DNA from: Natrialba swarupiae
Lineage (GTDB): Archaea; Halobacteriota; Halobacteria; Halobacteriales; Natrialbaceae
DNA length: 64,000 nt
Reading direction: 5' to 3'
Assembly: GCF_008245225.1 (NCBI RefSeq)
Contig: NZ_VTAW01000002.1
Coordinates: forward strand, 124,001-188,000
Below, in pieces: positions 1 through 9,118 of this stretch. The position numbers were made by a program, and so were the translations under genes. How positions within the stretch are numbered: position 1 is the first letter of the stretch; each line of letters opens with the position of its first letter. The notes beneath the pieces were generated by a model. That model made no database searches and was not told where the DNA came from. It worked only from the letters and a program-made list of their open reading frames with translations.

Positions 1-725
1 TCGACGAGTTCCCGTTCGTCGTCGGTCAGCGAGTCGAGTACGACGGTTCGTCGACGAAGCTGTGTGCCGTACTCGGCCACCGACGACGCTTGCTCCTCGA
101 GTTCGTACCGATACGTGTGGACAGCGGTCTCCGTCTCGCGGCTCTCGACCTCGACCGATTCTCCGTCGACCTCGATCACCTGGTAGTCGGAATCGGGGAC
201 GAGCGCCGACGCCTCGAGGTCGACGTCTCGATCGTACTCGAAGACGGCACCCGTCTCCGGGTCGTCACCGCCCTGGTGGGCATCGACGCGCTCTGGCAAC
301 GCCTCAAGCGCCGACCGATCCACGGCGGGGAGATCCTCGAACGCGATTTCTGGATCGCCGACGTCTTCGGAACCGACCGTCGCGGTGACGACGTATCCCG
401 TCTCCGTCCGCTCGTCGACGACCGCCAAGGAGGCCTCGAAGACGGCCCCGCGAAACTCGAGCGGACGATCAGGACGAAACGGTGGCCGTTCGCCGTCGAC
501 CGTCGCCTCCCCGTCGGTGTGGGCAGCTTCGAGCAACGCAGTCGTCTCCGAATCGCGATCCGACTCGATCGAGAGCGTGGCCTCGGCTCCGATCTCCTCG
601 TCGGTTTCGACGGGCGTCATCGTCAACGCACCACCGGGTTCGACACATCCCGCGAGAACGGCACCGAGGCCGATCGCACTCGAGGCGAGAAACGCCCGTC
701 TGGAAGATAGTTGTGTGGAGGGCAT
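1..725 (-). CDS. Tat-exported lipoprotein, partial at window edge
   Basis: The reading frame opens at an ATG (725-723) and is still open at base 1, so about 241 codons are seen and the C-terminus is missing. Residues 1-27 form a Tat lipoprotein signal: twin arginine at 9-10 (SSRRAFLA), a short hydrophobic stretch, and the lipobox LAGC with Cys27 as the likely lipid-carrying residue. The rest is acidic and rich in Glu, Asp, Ser and Thr, as expected for a haloarchaeal protein facing high salt outside the cell. I recognise no catalytic domain. Family knowledge says such proteins are exported folded and held on the outer face of the membrane; partner and substrate are unknown. Confidence 0.8.
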   Translation of the reverse strand, partial: MPSTQLSSRRAFLASSAIGLGAVLAGCVEPGGALTMTPVETDEEIGAEATLSIESDRDSETTALLEAAHTDGEATVDGERPPFRPDRPLEFRGAVFEASLAVVDERTETGYVVTATVGSEDVGDPEIAFEDLPAVDRSALEALPERVDAHQGGDDPETGAVFEYDRDVDLEASALVPDSDYQVIEVDGESVEVESRETETAVHTYRYELEEQASSVAEYGTQLRRRTVVLDSLTDDERELV

Positions 726-855
726 CGTTCGTTTGTCAGACCTGTCGGTCAAATGAATTACGGTAGTGACCCGAGGATAGTGGTCTTCGACATCCGACGT
801 CGCGTATCTCGCCGCCGTTCGCGCTTTTAACACCGCTCAACTCGTAGGCACGCCT

Positions 856-2088
856 ATGACTGCAACGCGGACGGACGATCGAGGGCGCGACCGGGCGTTT
901 CGGTTCGAGTACGATCCCGCGACGATCAGGTTCGGCTCCGGCTGCGTCGACGACCTCGAGGACGAACTCGAGCGCCAGAGTCTCGAACGCGCGCTGGTCG
1001 TCTGTGGCTCGACGGTCGGTACCACGCCGGACGTCATCGATCCCGTCAGGAGCGGGCTCGGCGATCGGCTGGCTGGCGTCTTCGACGAGACGACCCCCGA
1101 AAAGCGCCTCGAGACGGCGGTCGACGGCCTCGAGCGAGCCGAGCGTGAGGACGTCGACGTCCTCGTGAGTCTCGGCGGCGGAAGTAGTCTCGACGTCGCG
1201 AAGGTGGTGAGCACGCTCGCGGCGCTCGATCGGCCGCGGGAGGCGGTAGCCGGAGCGTTCGCCGAGACGGGGACGATTCCGGTTCCCGACGAGGGACTGC
1301 TCCCGATCGTGGCCGTCCCGACGACGCTTGCGGGTGCAGACCTCTCACAAGTCGCTGGCGTGACGGCCGCGCCCGACTCCGGCCTCGTCGACGAGGAGGT
1401 CAGCGGCGGCATCTCCGGCCCGGCACTGATGCCCGCCGCGGCCGTCTGCGATCCGGAACTCGTCGCGACGACGCCCGAACCGATCCTCGCGGGCTCGGCG
1501 ATGAACGGCTTCGACAAGGGTCTCGAGACGTTGTACGCGAGCAACGCCACGCCCGTAACCGACGCGACCGCATCCCGCGGTTTGCGCTCGCTGGTCGACG
1601 GCCTCCGCGCGTTCGGCGAGGGTGAGCGCGATTTGTCGACGTTCGAGACGATCGTCGAAGGGACCGTCCTCGTCCAGTACGGCATCTCGAGACCCGGCGA
1701 GACGACGATCTCGATCGTCCACGCGTTCGGCCACGGCCTGACGCGGACGTACGACGTCCAGCAGGGAGCTGCCCACGCCGTCGTCGTTCCCCACGTCCTC
1801 GAGTACCTCCTCGAGGCGGAGGGCGTCGACGTTCGGCCGACCGTCCTGGCGGACGCGCTCGGCGTCGACGACCCGGCTGATCCGGACGACGCGATCCTCG
1901 AGGCCGTCGAGGACGTTCGCGACGCGCTGGCGCTCCCCGACCGACTCCGCGATGTCGACGGCCCCAACCCCGACGAGTTCCCCGCTGTCGCCGAGAGTAT
2001 TCTCGCCGATTCGTTCATGGCCAACGCACCGCCGGGACTCGACCCCTCGCGGGAGGAGATCGAGGGTATTCTCGAGGACGCCTGGTAG
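856..2088 (+). CDS. Iron-containing alcohol dehydrogenase family protein
   Basis: A 410-residue member of the Fe-ADH/dehydroquinate-synthase-like superfamily. The nucleotide-binding GGGS lies at residues 107-110 (SLGGGSSLDVAK), followed by a PTT motif near 155. Metal-site positions can be traced: Asp220 (GFDKGLE), His289/His293 (HAFGH) and His307 (GAAHA). The position four residues after the Asp, normally His, is Glu224 here, so metal binding or substrate may differ from classical Fe-ADHs. A TATA-like box (cttttaac, 824-831) sits 25-32 bases before the ATG, fitting a leaderless transcript. It is divergent from the lipoprotein gene. The alcohol or ketone substrate cannot be read from the sequence. 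Confidence 0.85.
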   Translation: MTATRTDDRGRDRAFRFEYDPATIRFGSGCVDDLEDELERQSLERALVVCGSTVGTTPDVIDPVRSGLGDRLAGVFDETTPEKRLETAVDGLERAEREDVDVLVSLGGGSSLDVAKVVSTLAALDRPREAVAGAFAETGTIPVPDEGLLPIVAVPTTLAGADLSQVAGVTAAPDSGLVDEEVSGGISGPALMPAAAVCDPELVATTPEPILAGSAMNGFDKGLETLYASNATPVTDATASRGLRSLVDGLRAFGEGERDLSTFETIVEGTVLVQYGISRPGETTISIVHAFGHGLTRTYDVQQGAAHAVVVPHVLEYLLEAEGVDVRPTVLADALGVDDPADPDDAILEAVEDVRDALALPDRLRDVDGPNPDEFPAVAESILADSFMANAPPGLDPSREEIEGILEDAW

Positions 2089-2160
2089 CGCGGCAGGTCG
2101 ATGCCGCCGACCGCGTCCCCGACCACGAGTCTTATCACCCGCCGCCGGTATCCAGTGTCC

Positions 2161-3732
2161 ATGACCGAGCGCGGCGCGGACCTGCTCGCTCTGGGCTGTG
2201 ACGCGCTCGAGTACGCCGACGAGCCCGCACTCTGTGACCTGCTCGAGTACGCCGATCCCGACCTCGTCTACGTCCTTTGGGAGGGGGCCGACGTCCGAGT
2301 CGCGAGCCGAATTCGGCGCGCGTTCGACGGTCCCGTGATCGCGCCCGGCGGTTCCGCGACGTGCCGGACCGAGACTGTCGCCGGAAACTCGGTCGTCTTC
2401 GCCGACTCGATCGAACTCCTCGAAAACCGGGCGTCTGCGGACGTTCCGCCGGACGCCGACTACGTCGTCTGCGAGGACCTGGCGCCGACGACCGACCGCG
2501 TCGCGCTCGAGGTGGAACTCGAGGGACTCGGGACGATCGCCGACTATCAGCGCGAGTCCGCCACCGAAACGGTGTTCTGTACTGGTTCGTTTCCGGCGAG
2601 CTACGACCACGTCTGGGGCCGCGAACTTGAGGAGGGATCGGTTCGGCTTCCGCTCCGCGGACTCGGTCCGATCCGTCGATCCGGAGCAGCCGAACTCGCC
2701 CGTCTCCGCCTCGGCGCAGACGGGTCGGTCACAGTCTCGTCCGTTCCTGCGGACCGGTTCGGGCTGGGTGCGCTCTCCGGCGTCGGCCCGACGACCGCAG
2801 AACGGCTTCGAAATCGAGGGTACGACTCGAGGAGAGCGGTCGCCGACGCGTCGGTCGCCGACCTGCGTTCGATCCGCGGCATCGGTGAGTCGACGGCGAG
2901 CGCGATACAGCGAAGCGCTCGTGCGCTCGAGCAGTCCCGCGTGGTTCGTCGAACCGACGATCCGGTGTCCCCCGTCGGGTGCGATCCGCTGTTCGTCGAC
3001 GTCGAGACTGACGGGCTCCATCCGACGGTGATCCCCCTGATCGGGGTCTTCGATCCGAACCGCAGGAAGTACGTCGATTTCGTGGACAGCGATCCGTCAC
3101 GGACCGACCCAGGCACCGCGACCCGGGCGTTCGTCGACTGGCTGGCGGCCACGTACGACGAACCGGTTCTCGCGGCCTGGAACGGCTACGAGTTCGACTT
3201 TCTCCACCTCGAGCGGTTCGTCGCCCGGTACGCGCCCGAATACCGCGAGTACTGGACCGAGCACGTCTCGACGGTCGATCCCTACGACTGGGCGATCCGG
3301 CGCGACAACGCCGTCCTGCCGGGACGGACGAACCGACTCGAGGACGTCGCCAGGGCACTCGGCTGTGAGCGAGCGGCCGACGCCGAGGCGGTCGACGGCC
3401 GAACGTTCGCAACGCGGGTACGTCGACTGCTCGAGGCTCCCGACGCGGACGACCCGTGCCGTTCGGCGGGGAAATCGAACCGTTCGGCGGACGAACCGAG
3501 CCGTTGCGCGGACGAGACCCGACTCGAGTGCGAACCTCGGATCGACTGGGAACGGGCACGTCGCTACTGCGAGGCCGACGTTCGCGAACTGGCCGCCGTG
3601 TACGACGCGCTCGCCGAGGCCGATCCGCCGGCCGACTCCGACTCGAGGAGCGCGGCGGGCGGAGCCGGCGAATCCGAAGACGAGCGAACCGACGCGACGA
3701 CTCAGACCGGACTAACCGATTTCGACTCATGA
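2161..3732 (+). CDS. MrfB/YprB-like DEDD 3'-5' exonuclease with HhH domain
   Basis: A 523-residue protein. An N-terminal domain of unknown function is followed by a double helix-hairpin-helix region (about 201-255, SGVGPTTAERL and IRGIGESTAS) and an RNase H-fold exonuclease. The exonuclease motifs are DVET (280-283), NGYEFD (341-346) and YCEADVREL with Asp473, matching DEDD nucleases. The ATG at 2161 is preferred over an earlier in-frame ATG at 2101 because a TATA-like cttatca lies 24-30 bases before it. The stop overlaps the helicase start in ATGA, so the two are translationally coupled. In Bacillus, MrfB (exonuclease) works with helicase MrfA in excision of mitomycin damage; this looks like an archaeal counterpart, an inference from domains and pairing. 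A Cys/Ser-rich insertion lies at about 430-458. Confidence 0.8.
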   Translation: MTERGADLLALGCDALEYADEPALCDLLEYADPDLVYVLWEGADVRVASRIRRAFDGPVIAPGGSATCRTETVAGNSVVFADSIELLENRASADVPPDADYVVCEDLAPTTDRVALEVELEGLGTIADYQRESATETVFCTGSFPASYDHVWGRELEEGSVRLPLRGLGPIRRSGAAELARLRLGADGSVTVSSVPADRFGLGALSGVGPTTAERLRNRGYDSRRAVADASVADLRSIRGIGESTASAIQRSARALEQSRVVRRTDDPVSPVGCDPLFVDVETDGLHPTVIPLIGVFDPNRRKYVDFVDSDPSRTDPGTATRAFVDWLAATYDEPVLAAWNGYEFDFLHLERFVARYAPEYREYWTEHVSTVDPYDWAIRRDNAVLPGRTNRLEDVARALGCERAADAEAVDGRTFATRVRRLLEAPDADDPCRSAGKSNRSADEPSRCADETRLECEPRIDWERARRYCEADVRELAAVYDALAEADPPADSDSRSAAGGAGESEDERTDATTQTGLTDFDS

Positions 3733-6290
3733 ACTCGAACGTCCCTGACGACGACGTCATTTCTGGCGACGGCATCGCGCTTTCGGGCGAGGAACTCGCT
3801 GCGAGTTACCCGGCCGGCCGATACCACGGGCAGATTCGCGACCAGTTCACGATTCCCGAACGAGAGCCACAGTACGTTCCCGCGGTGGAGGTTCTGCCCG
3901 CGGAGCTGGCGTCGAGACTCGAGGTCGACCTCTGGAGTCATCAGGCCGAGGCGCTCAGCGCGCTCAGGGCGGGCGAGAACGTTTGCGTCTCGACCTCGAC
4001 GTCCTCCGGGAAGACGTACGTCTACGGTCTCGAAATCGCCCGGCAGTACCTCGAGGACCCGGACGTGCGGGCGCTGCTCGTCTATCCGACGAAGGCGCTC
4101 AGCAGGGATCAGCGGGGCGAACTCGAGGAGCTGTTTGGGCACCTCGGCGTCGACGTCTCGGTCGGCGTCTACGACGGCGACACCGACCCCGAGACGAAAT
4201 CGCGGATCCGCGAGGAGTCGAACGTCGTCATCACCAACGTCGCGGGATTGAACCAGTACCTCGAGGGTCACCACCGGTGGGCGGCGTTTCACGCGAACTG
4301 CTCGCTCGTCGTGGTCGACGAAGCCCACTCCTGGACGGGGATCAGCGGGATGCACGCCGCGTGGATTCTCCGACGAGCGCGCCGGGTGGCCGAGTGGTAC
4401 GGCGGCGATCCACAGTACGTCCTGACGAGCGCAACGATCGGTAACCCGGGCGAACACGCCCGCGCGCTGACCGGCGAGCCGGCGACGGTGATCGACGACG
4501 ATGGCTCGCCGAGCGGCCGCCGACAGCTGGTGTTCTGGGAGCCGCCATCGAACGACGAGTCCCCGGCCGATTCCGCTGATCTCGGTGAGGGGCGTGGCCG
4601 CGACGACCGCTCTGCCGGTACACGTCCCGCGACCGTCGAGGCACCCGAGCTCTGGGCGCATCTGTGTGCCAGCGACGTCTCGAGTCTGCTGTTCTGTGGG
4701 TCGCGGAAAGGAACCGAACTCGCGGTCGATCGCGCGACCGACTATCTCGAGACACCTTCCCTGCCCGACCGCGGTGACGTCGAACTCGCGGCGTACAACG
4801 CGGGCCACGGCGCCCGGTCGCGCCGCGAGACGGAAACCCGACTCGCGGACGGAACGCTCGACGGCGTCGCGACGACGAGCGCACTCGAGGTCGGGATCGA
4901 CGTCGGTCGAATCGACGGCGCCGTACTCCAGGGGCATCCGGGGAGTCGCGCGTCGTTCTGGCAGCGACTCGGTCGCGCGGGTCGCGGTCGACGGGAGGCG
5001 CTTCTCGCGTTCGTCCCCAGATACTCGACGCTCGACAGGTACGTCCTCGAGCACCCGGAGTACGTACTCGAGGGGGAGCCCGAACGCGCGGTGGTCGACC
5101 TCGAGAACAATCCGGTCTACCTCCAGCACGTCCGGTGTGCGACCCAGGAACTCCCGCTTTCCCGCGAGGACGCCGACCGGTTCGGTGGGATCGAGCGACT
5201 CCGGCAGGCGGTCGAGTACGGCCGTCGGACGGGCGACCTCGAGGGGACGCTCGCGGGCGGCGTGAGCTACGCCCACCGGGACCGGCCCCAGGACGCGGTG
5301 AGTCTCTACGCGGCGGGCGGGAACGCCTTCGACGTTCGCCTCGCTGGCGCGGAGTCGTTCGACCACGAACCGATCGGCCGCGCCCGTGCCTATCGCGACT
5401 ACCACGAGGGGGCGACGGTGCGCTATCGCGGCGAGCAGTATCAGGTCCGCGAACTCCGGGAGGACGGTCCACAGCCGTACGTGGAACTCGAGTCGGTCGA
5501 CGTCGACTACTACACGCAGTCCCAGCGGCAGGTGTCGATCTACGACACCGAGATCCGCGACTCACGACGGGTCGGCGCGTTTCGGCTCAACCGGGGGTAC
5601 GGCACCGTGACGGCGCGCTACAACAAGTACGCGAAACGCGACGTATCGACCGGGGAGACGATCGAGGCAGGCCTCGAAACCGGCGTGTCGCCTCTCGAGA
5701 TGCGGACCGAACTGTGCTGGGCGGAGGTGCCGCCAGCCCTCGAGCGCGCGGTGACGGACGCACACGCGGACTACCTCGACGAGGACTGCGAAGAGATCCC
5801 ACCACATCTGCACGGCTACCTCGGCGGTATCCACGCGATCGAACACGCGATGATCGCCGTCACGCCGCTCGAACTCACCGTCGATCCGGCGGATCTCGGC
5901 GGGCTGGCGACGAATCGCCTCCCCGACCGCCCCGACAGGAGCGGCTGGTTCATCTACGACGGCGTCGACGGCGGACTCGGCTTCTCGCGGCGGATTTACG
6001 AGCGCTTCGAGGACGTCACCCGACGCGCTCGAGCGCTGATGGTCGATTGTGGCTGTGGCCGCGACGACGGCTGTCCGGCCTGCCTGATGGACCCGCGGTG
6101 TGGAAACGACAACAAACCGCTGTACTCGCCGGCGGCGACGGCCGTCATCGACGCGCTCCTCGAGGGTGAGGACGAACCGGTACACGAAGACGACGAACCG
6201 GCACACGTAGACGGCGAATCGGCGCACGTGGATGACGTGCCCGACGACGGCGACCGAGACGACCGACGCCCTCCCGCATCGGTGTCCTGA
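3729..6290 (+). CDS. MrfA/YprA-like DEAH helicase with C-terminal Cys cluster
   Basis: An 853-residue superfamily 2 helicase. Walker A is STSSGKT (90-96), motif II DEAH (197-200), motif III SAT (234-236), and motifs V-VI read GIDVGRID and QRLGRAGRG. The C-terminus carries the DUF1998-type cluster at about 771-791 (CGC, then CPAC, then a Cys before GNDNKP), a probable zinc or iron-sulfur site. This arrangement, helicase core followed by the Cys cluster, is that of MrfA (YprA), the partner of the exonuclease MrfB encoded just upstream with a 4-base ATGA overlap. The expected role is strand unwinding during removal of bulky or crosslinked DNA lesions. The C-terminal tail has an acidic repeat (about 812-840, EDDEPAHVD-like units). 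Confidence 0.87.
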   Translation: MNSNVPDDDVISGDGIALSGEELAASYPAGRYHGQIRDQFTIPEREPQYVPAVEVLPAELASRLEVDLWSHQAEALSALRAGENVCVSTSTSSGKTYVYGLEIARQYLEDPDVRALLVYPTKALSRDQRGELEELFGHLGVDVSVGVYDGDTDPETKSRIREESNVVITNVAGLNQYLEGHHRWAAFHANCSLVVVDEAHSWTGISGMHAAWILRRARRVAEWYGGDPQYVLTSATIGNPGEHARALTGEPATVIDDDGSPSGRRQLVFWEPPSNDESPADSADLGEGRGRDDRSAGTRPATVEAPELWAHLCASDVSSLLFCGSRKGTELAVDRATDYLETPSLPDRGDVELAAYNAGHGARSRRETETRLADGTLDGVATTSALEVGIDVGRIDGAVLQGHPGSRASFWQRLGRAGRGRREALLAFVPRYSTLDRYVLEHPEYVLEGEPERAVVDLENNPVYLQHVRCATQELPLSREDADRFGGIERLRQAVEYGRRTGDLEGTLAGGVSYAHRDRPQDAVSLYAAGGNAFDVRLAGAESFDHEPIGRARAYRDYHEGATVRYRGEQYQVRELREDGPQPYVELESVDVDYYTQSQRQVSIYDTEIRDSRRVGAFRLNRGYGTVTARYNKYAKRDVSTGETIEAGLETGVSPLEMRTELCWAEVPPALERAVTDAHADYLDEDCEEIPPHLHGYLGGIHAIEHAMIAVTPLELTVDPADLGGLATNRLPDRPDRSGWFIYDGVDGGLGFSRRIYERFEDVTRRARALMVDCGCGRDDGCPACLMDPRCGNDNKPLYSPAATAVIDALLEGEDEPVHEDDEPAHVDGESAHVDDVPDDGDRDDRRPPASVS

Positions 6291-6352
6291 GAGCACCGCC
6301 ACCCGGCTGTTTCGCCGGGGGTCAGAGGCTCGTCGCCCCGTCGCGACGAAGT

Positions 6353-6613
6353 TCAGTCCTCGGCCTCGAGTTCGTCCGGATCGACCGACCCTTCGAGAAC
6401 GCGCTCGCCGAGGTCGGTGATGTCGTACAGGCCCGGCGCGTGTTTTCGGAGCAGTCCGCGTTTCGCGAGTTCGCGACATCGGTAGGCTGCATCGGGACCG
6501 CGACAGATGTCGGCCTCCTCGATGTGCGTCGGCGAGAAGACGTCGTCGGACTGCATCTCCTCGAGGATGTACTCGTCCGGTGGTGCCATCCAGTCGTCGG
6601 TGTCCTCGGACAT
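6353..6613 (-). CDS. Small winged-helix DNA-binding protein (PhiH1 repressor-like)
   Basis: Eighty-six residues. The order fits a compact winged helix: an acidic N-terminus with WMAPPDEYILEEM, a helix pair around SPTHIEEA, a recognition helix around YRCRELAKRGLL, then a wing with GLYDITDLGERVLEG. This pattern is common in haloarchaeal PhiH1-type repressor relatives. The ATG at 6613 gives the family N-terminus; a longer in-frame extension to 6844 reads through the zinc-ribbon gene and is unlikely. It is probably a local transcription regulator, but no operator is recognised. Confidence 0.75.
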   Translation of the reverse strand: MSEDTDDWMAPPDEYILEEMQSDDVFSPTHIEEADICRGPDAAYRCRELAKRGLLRKHAPGLYDITDLGERVLEGSVDPDELEAED

Positions 6614-6675
6614 GTGCCTGATCTCTCGTTCGCTTCGGAGACGAATGTGTGCTTCGGTCCGGCCACCGGCTCCGG

Positions 6676-6840
6676 TCACGAGGGGTGTTGATGGCTGATT
6701 TTCTCGGCGACTGTTCCGGGAACCGGAGTGCCACAGTCCTTGCACTTCCACGTCGGAGCGGTCGTTCCCGGCTCCTTTCGGAGATCCTGTTTGAACTGCA
6801 ACACGGCGCCACAGACACAGGTGTGACTCGAGCGAGCCAT
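6676..6840 (-). CDS. Small zinc-ribbon protein
   Basis: Fifty-four residues with CVC near the N-terminus (Cys8, Cys10) and CKDC (Cys33, Cys36), spaced as in a zinc ribbon. It is too short for an enzyme and may bind nucleic acid or protein. A TATA-like gatttatcg at 6863-6871 lies 23-31 bases before the ATG, supporting a leaderless transcript and this start rather than the upstream in-frame ATG at 6918. It sits upstream of the winged-helix gene on the same strand with 62 bases between, so both may be transcribed together. Confidence 0.65.
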   Translation of the reverse strand: MARSSHTCVCGAVLQFKQDLRKEPGTTAPTWKCKDCGTPVPGTVAEKISHQHPS

Positions 6841-6961
6841 ACATGAGGAGAACGCGTCGTCGTCGATAAATCGACCGCCGGCTATTCGGCGTGAGGTCGC
6901 GATGGCTCCTCGAGTCACTCGGCCGGAGACGAAACGTGATTAGACGGGCGAAGGCGACAGA

Positions 6962-7183
6962 TTAGGCGCCGTCCTCGAGCAACCCGAGCTCCGTCGCGAT
7001 CAGGTCGGCGATGTGGTCTGCGACGTCCGGGTCGACTTCGGCGACCCCCTCGCCGTCGTGGAGCTGGTCGTTGTGCCGTTCGATCGCGTCGGCGAGATCT
7101 GTCAGCGGGACGCGCGAGGTGGTCTCGCATTCGGGACAGACGATCGGAACGCGTGGGTTTCCGCTCTCGGCGTCGGAATTCAT
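6962..7183 (-). CDS. Small haloarchaeal zinc-finger protein
   Basis: Seventy-three residues. CPEC near residue 16 is followed by SRVPLTDLADAIERHNDQLHDGE and an acidic C-terminus; only one CxxC pair is visible, so metal binding would need another ligand or dimerisation. A TATA-like cttttactg at 7211-7219 is 28-36 bases before the ATG. Proteins of this shape are common in haloarchaea and uncharacterised. Confidence 0.7.
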   Translation of the reverse strand: MNSDAESGNPRVPIVCPECETTSRVPLTDLADAIERHNDQLHDGEGVAEVDPDVADHIADLIATELGLLEDGA

Positions 7184-7237
7184 CGTCCTCGAATGCTCCG
7201 GGACCGATCAGTAAAAGCGTACGTGATTCGCTCGAGA

Positions 7238-8260
7238 TCACCACCGCCGGCTCGCGACGGCGGCGACCGTCAGCGCGAGGAGTGCGACGAGGACGCCGAA
7301 TCCGGGCATTCTGTCGCTTTCGTCACCGGAGTCGTCCGCTTCGGTGTCATCTCCCTCGCTCGCCCGGTCGTCCGAGTCGACCGACTCGTGGTCGTCGACG
7401 TCGGTGATCGTATCGTCGGCGTCGGTGATCGTATCGTCGGCGTCGGTGATCGTATCGTCCGCATCGCCGCCCTGCTCGCCACCGTCGTCCGTGGACGTCT
7501 CGAGATCCTGGCCGTCGAGTTGTAACACGACGACTGCCTGCCCGTGTGAGCCGTCGGGGAGGTAGGTCCAGCCGCCAGCCTCCTCGTACGGTTGTGCTTC
7601 CGTCAGCGGATCGACGTCCGTATCCCAGGAATCGTGGGCCTGCTGGACGTAGCCGACGACCTCGATTCTGTCGGCGTCGTCACCCTCGAGTTCGATCTCG
7701 CCGTAGGCCACCGTCTCGTCCTCTGGCAGGCCGTGCCACTCGAGACAGTGCGAATCGAGGTAGCCGTCGCCCTGTGGGAGATCGGGATCGGTACCGAACT
7801 GGTCGGCGTCGAGCGGGCGGTCGTAGTTCTCCGTCAGCGGGTACTCCACGACGAACGGGTCGGCGTGGCTGTGCCACTCGAGTTCCTCGCCGGTGTCGAT
7901 CGTCGCTGTCACGTCCGAGACCGACTCGCCGACGACGGGTTCGCCGGCTTCGTTGAGGAGCGTGACGCAGAGTTTTCCGGAGCCGTCGCCGAGATACGGC
8001 ACCCGATACTCGTCGCGGGGATTGACGTAGCTGATCCAGCTACCGTCCTCCGCGGTCGCTTCGAAGTACGGATCGTCGGGTTCGGGCACTGGCTCCTCGT
8101 ACGTCTGCTCGGAAACGGGAGTATCGTTCGTCGACTGGGCGACCGGGGCGGGCGTTCCTGGCGAAGCGGCGACACCGGCAACGGCGCCGCTCGCCACGAG
8201 CACTCCGAGTACGACCGCACCGATCGGAACGACCAACCTGGCGTCTCGACTCTCGCGCAT
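7238..8260 (-). CDS. Secreted PGF-CTERM surface protein
   Basis: A 340-residue exported protein. The N-terminus has a signal with a hydrophobic core (VVPIGAVVLGVLVASGAVAG), the middle is a large acidic domain without recognised catalytic motif, and the C-terminus ends in a PGF-CTERM signal: PGFGVLVALLAL, hydrophobic helix, then RRW. In haloarchaea such signals are processed by archaeosortase ArtA, leaving the protein lipid-anchored on the cell surface. Before the anchor there is an Asp/Thr-rich stalk with three copies of DDTITDA. The start at 8260 is chosen over 8281 because it begins directly before the charged n-region MRESRDARL. Confidence 0.85.
   Translation of the reverse strand: MRESRDARLVVPIGAVVLGVLVASGAVAGVAASPGTPAPVAQSTNDTPVSEQTYEEPVPEPDDPYFEATAEDGSWISYVNPRDEYRVPYLGDGSGKLCVTLLNEAGEPVVGESVSDVTATIDTGEELEWHSHADPFVVEYPLTENYDRPLDADQFGTDPDLPQGDGYLDSHCLEWHGLPEDETVAYGEIELEGDDADRIEVVGYVQQAHDSWDTDVDPLTEAQPYEEAGGWTYLPDGSHGQAVVVLQLDGQDLETSTDDGGEQGGDADDTITDADDTITDADDTITDVDDHESVDSDDRASEGDDTEADDSGDESDRMPGFGVLVALLALTVAAVASRRW
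7400..7462 (-). repeat. Three tandem 21-bp units in the surface-protein stalk
   Basis: Three consecutive 21-base units encode DDTITDA in the stalk just before the membrane anchor of the PGF-CTERM protein. The first two units are nearly identical at DNA level, so copy number may vary between strains by slippage and change stalk length. Confidence 0.8.
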
Positions 8261-8595
8261 GGTCACCTCACGAGCAGCCACGTGCTGGACCGGCCTCGTG
8301 GTCTCGGTTCGGCGGTGTCTGCTTTCGGTTCACTGGCTGGTGCTCGCGGGTCGGCGGTCCGCCGATGCTCGACCGTATCGACCGGCCGCCTGGTTCCGAC
8401 GCCGCCATCGTTCGGGGGCCGTGACTGTCGTGGATGAGGACCAATCATTCAGCTGAAGTTCCGAGTGCGTGGTTCTAAATATGCTCCGCCTAGTCGCAGG
8501 TACGGAGTGCCTTCGACCGGTTTTGCCGACCGCGGGACGAACCGCCTGCGGGATCACCCCGAACCGACTTCCGACTCGAGGCTGTACGACGCTCG
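8261..8595. other. Intergenic region, no gene seen
   Basis: This divergent interval between the PGF-CTERM gene and the acidic membrane-protein gene contains no reading frame with haloarchaeal composition and a plausible start. AT-rich bases (around 8445-8485) could carry promoters for either side, but no box stands out at the proper spacing. Confidence 0.5.
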
Positions 8596-9117
8596 ATGCG
8601 CTCTCGATTCACCGCTGGAGCGGGGCCGCCAACCGACGACGAACGACAGGGCGAGACGACCGAACCGGGGTCTCGAGACACGTCCCTGCGACGACTGGTC
8701 GCACTCGCGGTCGGTCTCGTCGCTGTCGGATACCTCGTCGTCCGATATCTCGACCGGGCCGACGACACCGCAGTGGAGAACGCACGCGACCTGGCACCGT
8801 CGCTCGAGGCGGTTCGCGATCGAACGTCGAACGCGGTTCCGGGTGAGTTCCAGCAGATTCCCATCGGAGAGTCGGACGAACCCGACGCGTCGGACGAGGA
8901 CGCCGACGAGCTCTCCGCTGACGAGACATCCGCCGCCGACGTCATCGACGACGCGGAGACGAACGTGGACGTGACGGACGAGCAACGGTCGCCCGAAGAG
9001 ATCGAGGAGCGAGCGCGCGAGGAACGAGCCGAACCCGGTGAGATGGCGATCGACGACGACGTGGCCGACGTGATCGACGGGGAGGGATCGGACGACGAAA
9101 CCGAAGAGGAGGAGTGA
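8596..9117 (+). CDS. Single-pass membrane protein with acidic tail
   Basis: A 173-residue protein of unknown function. A hydrophilic N-terminus (about 1-32) leads into one membrane segment (RRLVALAVGLVAVGYLVV, about 32-50), followed by a long tail dominated by Asp and Glu. No catalytic motif is visible. The stop codon is followed after one base by a repeat element with terminal inverted repeats. Confidence 0.65.
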   Translation: MRSRFTAGAGPPTDDERQGETTEPGSRDTSLRRLVALAVGLVAVGYLVVRYLDRADDTAVENARDLAPSLEAVRDRTSNAVPGEFQQIPIGESDEPDASDEDADELSADETSAADVIDDAETNVDVTDEQRSPEEIEERAREERAEPGEMAIDDDVADVIDGEGSDDETEEEE

Positions 9118-9118
9118 G

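Noticed and set aside
1345-3021. Long minus-strand frame of 558 codons
   Set aside because: It lies opposite the ADH-like and MrfB-like genes and is a typical GC-rich shadow frame with high Arg and Asp and no domain.
3702-5405. Long minus-strand frame of 567 codons
   Set aside because: Shadow of the MrfA-like helicase; no start context and no recognisable domain.
7400-7462. Regular repeats considered as a CRISPR array
   Set aside because: The 21-base units are contiguous, without spacers, and encode DDTITDA in frame inside a real gene.
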